Below are positions 33,929 through 40,723 of a DNA stretch of 40,723 nt, piece after piece. The notes below the pieces were generated by a model that saw only the letters and a list, made by a program, of their open reading frames with translations, did not search any database and was not told the DNA's origin. The stretch's first letter is position 1; the number at the start of each line of letters is the position of its first letter. The position numbers and the translations under genes are program-made. Where the stretch lies: positions 1 to 40,723 of the forward strand of contig JAFDVY010000024.1 in NCBI GenBank assembly GCA_018268785.1. Direction: 5' to 3'. This stretch comes from Acidobacteriota bacterium. GTDB lineage: Bacteria; Acidobacteriota; Terriglobia; Acidiferrales; UBA7541.

Positions 33929-36778
33929 ATGAAGCAGAACCCACGCGTTAGCGTCGTCTCCGTCCTTGTAGCAGTGGGAACAAGGGTAGGAGCGGTCATT
34001 CTGGCCATAGCCACGATGACAGCGATCGTATTTGCCATCCTGAATTTCGACCAGAGGTCGCGATTTGAACCGCCGGACGATGGGGTGGCCTGGTGGGATA
34101 CGAACCATGGGGTTGAGGCGAGATTGATTGTCCCGAACTCGCCGGGGCAAAAGGCGGGGATTCGAGCGGGCGACGTAGTTCGCGAGATCAACGGGGTTTC
34201 TGTTCACAGCTCGGTGCAAGTCGCGAATGTCCTGTGGCACGCGGGGTTGTGGACGCAGGTTCGCTACAAACTGGCGCGGAGCGGAGAAGAGTTTGAAACT
34301 CCTCTGGTGACGGCGCCTGCGGAGAATCCGGCGTCGGTTGAAAATTATTTGCGGTTTGCGGGATTACTGTTCCTCTTCATCGGATTTTTCATTTTGTGGA
34401 AGAGATGGAACGCGCCGCGGGCGATTCATTTTTACGTTTTCTGCCTGGTCTCGTTCATTTTTTGTTCGTTCCATTACAGCGGGAAGCTGGATCCATTTGA
34501 TTACGAGATTTATTGGGCGAACATCGTGGCGACGATGCTGGCGCCGGCGTTGTTGCTGCATTTCGCGCTGGTTTTTCCGGAGCGCGGACAGGGGCTGGGG
34601 CGTTCGCTTGGGAAGCTGGGAATCGTTTACGGGCCAGCGGTCGCGCTTACGATTGTGCACATTGCGGTGGCGAGCCGGTCGATGGGATTTATTCCATGGG
34701 TGGGTTCGCGTGTGGTGCTGGCGCAACTTGAGTTGAGTTATTTCGCGCTGTGCTGCGTTGGCGCGGGGCTGGTTTTCTATTTCACTTACCGGAAAACGGC
34801 TCCAGGAATTCTGCGCCAGCAATTGAAGTGGCTGACCGCGGGAACGCTGGTTGGCTGCGTGCCCTGTTCCCTGCTGTACATCCTGCCTTTTGCGCTTGGC
34901 CTGCCGGTGATGCCGTGGATGAAATTTTCAGTGCTGAGCCTGGTGCTAATCCCGATTTGTTTCGGATACGCGATTGTGCGTTACCGGCTGATGGACGTAG
35001 ACATCATCTTCAAGAGGGGTCTTGCGTACACAGCGGCGACGGCGGGCGTGCTGGTAGTGTTCTTCGCTTTAGTGGGCGTGATTGGCCTGGTGTTCCACAC
35101 GCAAGCGAACGGGAATGTGGGCGGCGTGCTGGCGATTGTGATTGCGGCTTCGATTTTCGAGCCGTTCCGCCAATGGTTCCAGGGAAGACTGGATCGATTC
35201 TTTTACCGCGACCGGCTGAATTACCGGAGGACGCTGATCGAATTTGGCAGCGCGCTGACGAATGAAGTGCGTCTGGACCCGATGCTGAGTTCGGTGATGG
35301 ACCGCGTTTCGCAAACGCTGCTGGTGGACCGGATAGCGGTTTTTGTGGAGGACGAGGAACAGCCAGGGCAGATGAGGCTGGCGCGCTCGATGGGATTGCG
35401 GCTTACGGAACCGCTGGATTTGAGTTTTATCGAGCCGGGACGGCCGGAATTTGCAAAAGGCGCGGTGTTTTACGAATCGCCGAGGGCGGCGGACGTCAGC
35501 GATGCGGTGCGGAGAACGCTGGAACAACTCGATCTAAATTATTTCGTGCCATGCCGGATTCGGGAGCAGACGGTAGCGGTATTAGGGCTGGGAAAAACGG
35601 TGGACGGAGATTTTCTTTCGAGCGACGACGTGGAGCTGGTGACGACGATCGGCGGATACGTGGCGGTGGCGCTGGACAATGCGCAACTCTACAGCTCGCT
35701 GGAACAGAAAGCACTGGAAATCGCACGGCTGAAGGATTTCAGCGAAAACATAGTGGAATCGCTGAATATCGGCGTGTTTGCGGTAGATCTGACGGGAATA
35801 GTGGAGAGTTGGAATACGCGCATGGAGCAGCTTTTCGGCGTAACGCGAGCGGAGGCGGTGGGGCGGAAGCTGGATTCACTGCTGCCTGGAGAGCTTGCGA
35901 CGGAAATTTTGACGAGAAGCCAGGAAGATCAGGTCACGGGAATCTACAAGCAGCGGGTGCAGCACCGGGGCAAGTCGCTGACGATGAACGTTTCGATTAC
36001 GCCGCTGGTCAGCAAGTCCGGGGATCGCATCGGGCGCTTGCTGCTATTCGACGATGTAACGCAGCGCGAGCACATGGAAGAGCAGATGACGCAGACAGAG
36101 AAGCTGACTTCACTGGGATTGCTTGCAGCGGGCGTGGCGCACGAAGTGAATACTCCGCTAGCGGTTATCTCAAACTACATCCAGATGCTTGCGAAGCAGA
36201 TGCCGGAAGAGGATCCACGACATTCGATTATCGAAAAAATCGTGAAGCAGACGTTCCGGGCGAGCGAAATCGTAAACAATCTATTGAATTTTTCGCGGAC
36301 GGGACCGGGCGAAGTTGGCAACGTGGATGTAAACAAGGTGGTGGAAGAAACTCTTTCGCTTGTGGCGCATCCAATGAAGACTTCGCAGATCCAGGTGGTG
36401 AAAAGCCTGGGCGATGCGCTGCCTACGGTGCGAGGTTCGGCGAACAAGCTGCAGCAGGTGTTCCTGAACTTGTTTTTGAACGCGCGCGACGCAATGCCGG
36501 GCGGCGGAATGCTGGAAGTGAAGACACTGGCACACAACGGCAGCGTGGAAATCGAGATCGTGGATACGGGAGCGGGGATTCCGCGCGAGCACATTCACAA
36601 GATTTTCGATCCGTTTTTTACGACAAAGGCGACAGGCCGCGGAACGGGCCTGGGTCTCTCAGTAAGCTACGGGATTATCAAAGAGCATGCAGGAAAAATC
36701 GATGTACGCTCAACACCCGGAAAAGGCACGTCTTTCCATGTTGAGTTTCCCGCCGTCAGGAAACCAGTACATGTCTAA
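33929..36778 (+). CDS. Membrane sensor histidine kinase with PDZ, 7TM-like, GAF and PAS domains
   Basis: 949 residues. One N-terminal span (VGAVILAIATMTAIVFAIL), a PDZ domain about 50-135 (EARLIVPNSPGQKAGIRAGD), then about seven or eight membrane spans (140-410) ending in the linker YAIVRYRLMDVDIIFKRGL. GAF-like domain about 445-590, PAS about 605-705 (NIGVFAVDLTGIVESWN), HisKA with phospho-acceptor His738 in HEVNTPLAVI, and an HATPase with NLFLNARDAMPGGG, VDTGAGIP and GRGTGLGLSVSYGI. It should autophosphorylate and signal to the regulator encoded next, whose start overlaps its stop by 8 bases. The architecture resembles NtrB-like and PrsK-type kinases; the PDZ suggests sensing of periplasmic protein ends. 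Signal unknown. Confidence 0.93.
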   Translation: MKQNPRVSVVSVLVAVGTRVGAVILAIATMTAIVFAILNFDQRSRFEPPDDGVAWWDTNHGVEARLIVPNSPGQKAGIRAGDVVREINGVSVHSSVQVANVLWHAGLWTQVRYKLARSGEEFETPLVTAPAENPASVENYLRFAGLLFLFIGFFILWKRWNAPRAIHFYVFCLVSFIFCSFHYSGKLDPFDYEIYWANIVATMLAPALLLHFALVFPERGQGLGRSLGKLGIVYGPAVALTIVHIAVASRSMGFIPWVGSRVVLAQLELSYFALCCVGAGLVFYFTYRKTAPGILRQQLKWLTAGTLVGCVPCSLLYILPFALGLPVMPWMKFSVLSLVLIPICFGYAIVRYRLMDVDIIFKRGLAYTAATAGVLVVFFALVGVIGLVFHTQANGNVGGVLAIVIAASIFEPFRQWFQGRLDRFFYRDRLNYRRTLIEFGSALTNEVRLDPMLSSVMDRVSQTLLVDRIAVFVEDEEQPGQMRLARSMGLRLTEPLDLSFIEPGRPEFAKGAVFYESPRAADVSDAVRRTLEQLDLNYFVPCRIREQTVAVLGLGKTVDGDFLSSDDVELVTTIGGYVAVALDNAQLYSSLEQKALEIARLKDFSENIVESLNIGVFAVDLTGIVESWNTRMEQLFGVTRAEAVGRKLDSLLPGELATEILTRSQEDQVTGIYKQRVQHRGKSLTMNVSITPLVSKSGDRIGRLLLFDDVTQREHMEEQMTQTEKLTSLGLLAAGVAHEVNTPLAVISNYIQMLAKQMPEEDPRHSIIEKIVKQTFRASEIVNNLLNFSRTGPGEVGNVDVNKVVEETLSLVAHPMKTSQIQVVKSLGDALPTVRGSANKLQQVFLNLFLNARDAMPGGGMLEVKTLAHNGSVEIEIVDTGAGIPREHIHKIFDPFFTTKATGRGTGLGLSVSYGIIKEHAGKIDVRSTPGKGTSFHVEFPAVRKPVHV

Positions 36779-38246
36779 GGGCTCAATTCTGGTTGTAGAC
36801 GATGAATCGGAGATTCGCGAAGGGCTGGAACTGCTGCTCTCCGGAGAGGGATACGGCGTTTCAAGCGCGGAAACCGGCGAATCCGGACTTGGCAAGCTGG
36901 AAGAGCGCCCGTATGACCTGTTGCTGCTCGATGTAAGCCTGCCAGACCGGAACGGAATCGATTTGCTGCGGGAGATTCGAACGAGAGATCCGCACCTGCC
37001 GATTGTCTTGATCACGGCGTACGGTTCGATTGACATGGCGCGCGCCGCGTTCAAGAGCGGCGCCATGGATTACATCACAAAGCCGTGGTCAAACGATGAG
37101 CTGCTGGCGCAGGTGGCGCAAGCTGTGGAAGCCCGGAAGCTGCGCGAGGAAAACGTTCAGCTCAAGAAGGCGTTCAAGCAGCGGTTCAATTTCCCGAATA
37201 TTATCGGCAAGAGCGAGAAGATACAGTCGCTGCTGGATCTCGTGGCGCAGGTGGCGCCATCGCGTTCGACCGTGCTGATCAGCGGAGAAAGCGGAACGGG
37301 AAAGGAACTGATAGCGAAGGCGATTCATTCGGCTTCGACGCGAGCGGACAAGGCATTTGTGCCCGTGAATACGGGATCGATTCCCGTGGACTTGCTGGAA
37401 TCGCAGCTCTTTGGGCACGTGAAGGGAGCGTTTACGAGCGCGGTGGCTTCGAAGAAGGGGCTGTTCGAGGTTGCGGACCAAGGAACGATTTTCTTCGATG
37501 AAATTGCGACGATCAGCCCCGAGACACAGGCAAAGCTGCTGCGCGTGATCCAAGAGCGAGAATTTATGCGGCTGGGCGGCACAGAGCAGATCAAAGTGGA
37601 CGTGCGGATTGTGGCGGCTTCCAACATCGATTTGCTGACGCTGGTGCGCGAAGGACGCTTCCGCGAAGATTTGTATCACCGTTTGAATGTGATTCACCTG
37701 CAATTGCCGCCGCTGCGGGACCGGCGGGAAGACGTACCGATGCTGCTAACGCATTTCTCCGAGCGCTATTGCCTGGAAAATGCGAAGCCGCTGCGAACGT
37801 TTACGCCCGGAGCGATGAAACTGTTGATGGACTACGACTGGCCGGGGAATGTGCGCGAATTGGAGAACGTAGTTGAGCGCGCCGTGGTGCTTTCGATCGC
37901 CGAGCGAGTGGACGTGGATTTGCTGCCGGAGACCATTCGGAGCAAGGAGATCGTGCGCGGAGTACGACTTCAGCTTTCGGAGTTTATGCCGCCGCTGCCT
38001 GGGGAGCCCGGAGCGCGGTCTGGGGCTGACCATTCGCAGCCTTCTCTGTTCCAGATAATGGATGAGATTGAGCGCAGGATTATTGTGGACATGCTGGAGC
38101 GGACGAACTGGAATCAGACGGAAGCGGCGGAGCGCTTTATGATTCCGCTTTCGACGCTTAATCAGAAAATCAAACGGCTGGGAATTGACGTGCGGCGGCG
38201 CGGCCGGATGGGCGACGATTCTTTCCTGGCGTCGCCGGGCAAGTAA
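36771..38246 (+). CDS. Sigma-54-dependent response regulator (NtrC family)
   Basis: 491 residues from ATG 36771, AGGAAA upstream. Receiver domain 1-120 with phospho-acceptor Asp54 (LLLLDVSLPDRNG) and conserved DD and Lys (VVDDESEIREG, ITKPWSNDEL). AAA+ domain about 140-380: Walker A GESGTGKELIAKAIH, Walker B GTIFFDEIATI, and arginine-finger region REDLYHRLNV. The sigma-54 contact loop reads GAFTSA (219-224), Ser223 in place of the usual Gly. Fis-type HTH at the C-terminus (NQTEAAERFMIPLSTLNQKI). It should activate sigma-54 promoters when phosphorylated by the adjacent kinase; targets not visible. Confidence 0.94.
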   Translation: MSKGSILVVDDESEIREGLELLLSGEGYGVSSAETGESGLGKLEERPYDLLLLDVSLPDRNGIDLLREIRTRDPHLPIVLITAYGSIDMARAAFKSGAMDYITKPWSNDELLAQVAQAVEARKLREENVQLKKAFKQRFNFPNIIGKSEKIQSLLDLVAQVAPSRSTVLISGESGTGKELIAKAIHSASTRADKAFVPVNTGSIPVDLLESQLFGHVKGAFTSAVASKKGLFEVADQGTIFFDEIATISPETQAKLLRVIQEREFMRLGGTEQIKVDVRIVAASNIDLLTLVREGRFREDLYHRLNVIHLQLPPLRDRREDVPMLLTHFSERYCLENAKPLRTFTPGAMKLLMDYDWPGNVRELENVVERAVVLSIAERVDVDLLPETIRSKEIVRGVRLQLSEFMPPLPGEPGARSGADHSQPSLFQIMDEIERRIIVDMLERTNWNQTEAAERFMIPLSTLNQKIKRLGIDVRRRGRMGDDSFLASPGK

Positions 38247-38286
38247 GCACTACGGCGCTTAAGACAGGCATTTCGTGGGGGAATCG

Positions 38287-38745
38287 ATGAATTCATTCCG
38301 TAGAATCGCGGCAGTGGTTGCGGTGATCGGGGCAGCGTCAACGAGCATGATTGCGAAGCCACAGATGGCGGGACAATCGGCGGAGCCAACGCCCGCGTTT
38401 CATTCGAAGGTTCCGGCCGGCCCTCTACCCGCCACGCTCGATCCGGCGCAGTTCGACAATCCCATCGTGCAGAATGCGTACGCGAAGGCGGCAAAGGTGA
38501 AAAAAGTGTTATATCAGCAGCCTTGCTATTGTCATTGCGACCGAGGCTTCGGCCACGGGAGTTTGCTCGATTGCTTTGCGGGCAAGCATGGTTCGGTGTG
38601 CGACGTATGTATCAAGGAAGCGTTTTATTCTTACGAGCAAACGAAGAAGAAAAAAACGGCAGCGCAGATTCGGACTGGAATTGTGAACGGCGAGTGGCAG
38701 AAGGTGGATGTTTCGAAGTACGAGACATACCCGCCGCAGCCGTAG
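38287..38745 (+). CDS. Exported CYCXC-motif (PCYCGC-type) protein
   Basis: 152 residues from ATG 38287, with a G-run upstream. N-terminal hydrophobic segment (FRRIAAVVAVIGAASTSMIA). The core has VLYQQPCYCHCDRGFGHGSL with Cys80, Cys82 and Cys84, then LDCFAGKHGSVCDVCIKEAF with three more Cys; this matches the small PCYCGC/CYCXC family of unknown function. The cysteine set suggests metal or haem-related binding, or a redox role, in the periplasm. The stop is followed by short GTAGCC repeats (38742-38770). Follows the regulator gene by 40 bases, perhaps a co-transcribed target. Confidence 0.82.
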   Translation: MNSFRRIAAVVAVIGAASTSMIAKPQMAGQSAEPTPAFHSKVPAGPLPATLDPAQFDNPIVQNAYAKAAKVKKVLYQQPCYCHCDRGFGHGSLLDCFAGKHGSVCDVCIKEAFYSYEQTKKKKTAAQIRTGIVNGEWQKVDVSKYETYPPQP

Positions 38746-38809
38746 CCGGAGCTGTAGCCAAGGCGTAGCCGTTTGCTTTCCCTAACAGGGTTCCCAGGAT
38801 TCTCGGTAC

Positions 38810-38838
38810 TTGTCTAGCCCACTTTCTTTCCGTAAACT
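38810..38838 (+). promoter_or_regulatory. Candidate promoter for the peptidase-barrel unit
   Basis: TTGTCT (38810-38815), 17-base spacer, TAAACT (38833-38838), four matches each to the sigma-70 boxes. Leader of about 25 bases to ATG 38869. Confidence 0.45.
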
Positions 38839-38868
38839 TTTAAAGCCCAGACAAAATTGGAGGAAACG

Positions 38869-39273
38869 ATGAAGTTTTGCACGCGTATCTACGTGGGCTT
38901 GCTTTTGCTTTGCGGCCTTGCGTTGGGAATCACGGGGCCGGCGATGGCGCAGGAAAAGGAGCATGCGGTTACCGCACAGGATCTGCGCAAGGATGTGCAG
39001 AAGGCGTCCGACGAACGGCGGGACAATGAGGCCGCGATTCGCAGCTTGCTGGCGACGGAGCAGGGGCAAAAAGCGGTGAAGTCGGCTGGAGCCGATTTTG
39101 CAAAGGTGAACGCAGCGGTGAGTCAACTGAACGACGAAGAAGCGGCGCGGCTGGCGGCACAGTCCCGGATAGTGCAGAAGGACATCGCTGCGGGTACTCT
39201 TAGCGACCGCGATTTGCTGATTATCATCATTCTTATCGCTGCGCTTGTTCTGATCATCGTTGCCGTGCGCTGA
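38869..39273 (+). CDS. Small exported protein with C-terminal membrane anchor, PA2779-like
   Basis: 134 residues. GGAGG lies 6 bases before ATG 38869. Signal peptide (YVGLLLLCGLALGITGPAMA), a helical middle (RKDVQKASDERRDNEAAIRS, VNAAVSQLNDEEAARLA), and a final transmembrane helix LLIIIILIAALVLIIVAVR. Layout and the LNDEEAARLA segment resemble the PA2779 family, members of which are found beside C39-type peptidases as here. Function not established; by position it could be a substrate, chaperone or activator of the downstream peptidase. Confidence 0.72.
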   Translation: MKFCTRIYVGLLLLCGLALGITGPAMAQEKEHAVTAQDLRKDVQKASDERRDNEAAIRSLLATEQGQKAVKSAGADFAKVNAAVSQLNDEEAARLAAQSRIVQKDIAAGTLSDRDLLIIIILIAALVLIIVAVR

Positions 39274-39284
39274 AGCGCGAGCCA

Positions 39285-39830
39285 ATGCGTGCACGTCTGA
39301 TTCTTGGCATGCTGCTGACGGTTCCGGTCCTGGCGGCCGGAGCCGCCGGTAGCGGACTGTGGCTGGACGTTCCCTTTATCCATCAAGAAAAGGAAGGTTG
39401 CGGATCGGCGGCACTGGCGATGGTGCTGCAATACTGGAGCGGAAAAGGCGTTGCCGTCGCAGCGGAACGGATGGACGCGGAAAAAATCCAGCAACAGCTC
39501 CATTCGAAGGAGGCGCGCGGAATTCAAGCATCCGAGATGGAGCGGTATTTGCGCGACGCCGGATTCTCCGTGTTTGTTATTGCAGGAGAGTGGAAGGATC
39601 TGGCGGCGCACATCGAAAAGGGCCGGCCGCTGATTGCGGCGATTCAGCCGAAGGATAAGGCTTCGTTGCACTACGTTGTAGTGGTTGGAGTTGACGGGGA
39701 GCGAGAGGCAGTGCTGCTGAACGACCCGGAGCGCGGAAAATTGTTCCGCGTGGAACGTTCGGAATTTGAAACGGAATGGCATCGAACCGACAATTGGACG
39801 TTGCTCGCCGTTCCCAAGCAAGCCAAGTGA
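39285..39830 (+). CDS. C39-like cysteine peptidase, exported
   Basis: 181 residues, ATG 39285. Signal-like N-terminus (LILGMLLTVPVLAAGAAGSG). Papain-like C39 core: catalytic Cys39 in KEGCGSAALAMVLQYW, His129 in ASLHYVVVVGVD, and Asn146-Asp147 in LLNDPERGKL. All three catalytic positions look intact. C39 enzymes typically cut after double-Gly leaders, but this is a soluble version without ABC domains. In PA2778 proteins the C39 and TPR parts are one chain; here the TPR part is a separate gene that overlaps by 4 bases (GTGA). Confidence 0.88.
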   Translation: MRARLILGMLLTVPVLAAGAAGSGLWLDVPFIHQEKEGCGSAALAMVLQYWSGKGVAVAAERMDAEKIQQQLHSKEARGIQASEMERYLRDAGFSVFVIAGEWKDLAAHIEKGRPLIAAIQPKDKASLHYVVVVGVDGEREAVLLNDPERGKLFRVERSEFETEWHRTDNWTLLAVPKQAK

Positions 39831-40723
39831 AGTTTCTGCGTGTTCTTCCTTGCCTGATTTTATTTCTGTCCATATTTCCGTGGACTGCTGCCGCGCAACA
39901 AGCGGCTAGCGATGAAGAACGCCTTGCGTCTGCGAAGAAAGCCTATTCCACGAAGAATTGGGAGGAGACCGCGCGGATAGCGAATGGTCCTGCTGCGCAA
40001 CCGTCTGAGCTCGACTATTTGCGGGGCATGGCGTTGATGCACCTGGAACAGTGGGAGGCGGCGCGCGAAGCGTTTTCCGCAGGCCTCGGAAAAGCGCCGA
40101 AGGATTCGCGGTTTCCGGCGGAACGGGCCGGCGCGGAATATCGACTGAAAGATTTTTCGGCGGCGAAACGGGACCTGCGCAGCGCGCTGCTGCTCGAACC
40201 CAGGGATGAATATGCGCTGGAGTTTCTTGGGACGATCTATTTGCTCGAGGGAAATCTGGAAGCGGCGCTGAAATACTGGAACCGGATTGAGAGACCGCGG
40301 TTGGCAAGCATGGCGGTTGAGCCGAAACCTCAGATAAAGGAAAAACTGGTCTTGAGCGCCATTGCGTTCAATGCGCCACAAGTGCTGGCAACGGGCTCCT
40401 GGCTGACCACGGAAGCGCGACTCAAGAATTTAGGGATTTTCCCTCAGGCACGAATGGAGTTGATTCCGGCGGGGGAAACGGACTATACGGCGGTTCTTCA
40501 TTTGAGCGAACTGAATGGACTGGGAGGGTCGAAGTGGAGCGCGCTGGTGTCGCTGCTTAGCGGCGTTCCTTACGAGACGGTTTATCCGGAGTGGTACAAC
40601 CTTGGCGAACGCGCGATTAATTTTTCGTCGCTGGTGCGATGGGATGCGCAAAAACGGCGTGTATTTGCGGAGATAAGCTCTCCAGTGGAAGGCCGGGCGG
40701 ATCGTGTGGTTTCGTTTTTTGCG
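39827..40723 (+). CDS. TPR plus POTRA-like outer-membrane barrel protein, partial
   Basis: 299 codons seen, open at the window end. GTG start overlaps the C39 gene stop; signal peptide LPCLILFLSIFPWTAAAQ. TPR-like repeats about 30-150 (YSTKNWEETARIANGPAAQP, AFSAGLGKAPKDSRFPAERA, LEFLGTIYLLEGNLEAALKY). Then a segment about 180-225 (TTEARLKNLGIFPQARMELI, TDYTAVLHLSEL) has the helix-helix-strand pattern of a POTRA domain. WYNLGERAINFSSLVRWDAQ followed by RRVFAEISSPV looks like the first strands of an Omp85-type barrel. I infer an outer-membrane insertase or secretion-like pore tied to the peptidase. The C-terminus must be checked outside the window. Confidence 0.7.
   Translation, partial: MKFLRVLPCLILFLSIFPWTAAAQQAASDEERLASAKKAYSTKNWEETARIANGPAAQPSELDYLRGMALMHLEQWEAAREAFSAGLGKAPKDSRFPAERAGAEYRLKDFSAAKRDLRSALLLEPRDEYALEFLGTIYLLEGNLEAALKYWNRIERPRLASMAVEPKPQIKEKLVLSAIAFNAPQVLATGSWLTTEARLKNLGIFPQARMELIPAGETDYTAVLHLSELNGLGGSKWSALVSLLSGVPYETVYPEWYNLGERAINFSSLVRWDAQKRRVFAEISSPVEGRADRVVSFFA

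Noticed and set aside
35551..36744. 397-residue open frame on the + strand
   Set aside because: Shifted frame inside the histidine kinase gene, whose domains are intact; product is Gly/Ala/Arg-rich without motifs.
33929..40723. Exosortase/PEP-CTERM system, suggested by a PrsK/PrsR-like pair near a glycan locus
   Set aside because: No exosortase gene and no PEP-CTERM tail is present in the window.

Overview
The window reads as a chromosomal segment of a Gram-negative soil-type bacterium, most likely an Acidobacteriota member. This is an inference from gene content, not from a marker gene. The pointers are a GWxTD-domain protein next to a carboxypeptidase-regulatory/beta-barrel protein, a double-length M42 peptidase, a conserved-looking 95-residue helical protein, a PDZ/7TM histidine kinase with an NtrC-type partner, and REP-like hairpins beside an IS200-type transposase scar. 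Outer-membrane and periplasmic proteins (Wza, a beta-barrel protein, a TPR-POTRA-like protein) show a double membrane. I saw no rRNA, tRNA or CRISPR array.

Layout. (1) 250-2493 (+): exported tandem M42 aminopeptidase whose N-terminal half is degenerate. (2) 2511-22337 (-): one long surface-polysaccharide locus. In the order of transcription it holds wza and a Wzc-type tyrosine kinase, a nucleotide-sugar epimerase, a GT-C membrane glycosyltransferase, a Wzm/Wzt-like ABC exporter, a methyltransferase, a CDP-paratose-epimerase-like SDR, a GT-A-like protein, GDP-mannose 4,6-dehydratase, an FkbM methyltransferase, GT2 and GT4 glycosyltransferases, a carbamoyltransferase, another GT-B glycosyltransferase and UDP-GlcNAc 2-epimerase. 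Many of these overlap by 1-4 bases. (3) 22455-23560: a scarred segment with a hypothetical gene, a doubtful ORF, REP-like hairpins and an internally deleted IS200/RAYT transposase. (4) 23561-27464 (-): O-antigen-ligase-like protein, a TPR/jelly-roll protein and an exported TPR/beta-propeller protein. (5) 27709-28357 (-): a VapBC-type toxin-antitoxin pair, then an EcsC-family gene and a repeat-bearing intergenic stretch. (6) 29625-40723 (+): a small helical protein; GWxTD protein plus beta-barrel protein; a sensor kinase plus sigma-54 activator pair; a CYCXC-motif protein; and a three-gene unit of small membrane protein, C39-like cysteine peptidase and TPR-POTRA-barrel protein that runs off the end.

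How it works together. The minus-strand block makes sugar nucleotides (ManNAc, GDP-4-keto-6-deoxymannose, SDR products), assembles and decorates a glycan (methyl, carbamoyl), and exports it through an ABC transporter and a Wza/Wzc channel. The O-antigen-ligase-like protein across the scar may polymerise or attach glycan. The plus-strand block looks like envelope biogenesis plus a two-component regulator that needs sigma-54. The most unusual items are a 44-bp duplicated GT2 gene start that brackets the FkbM gene, the split PA2779/PA2778-like peptidase unit ending in an outer-membrane barrel, the mixed ABC plus Wza/Wzc export set, a predicted leaderless antitoxin promoter, and a GAFTSA variant in the sigma-54 activator.
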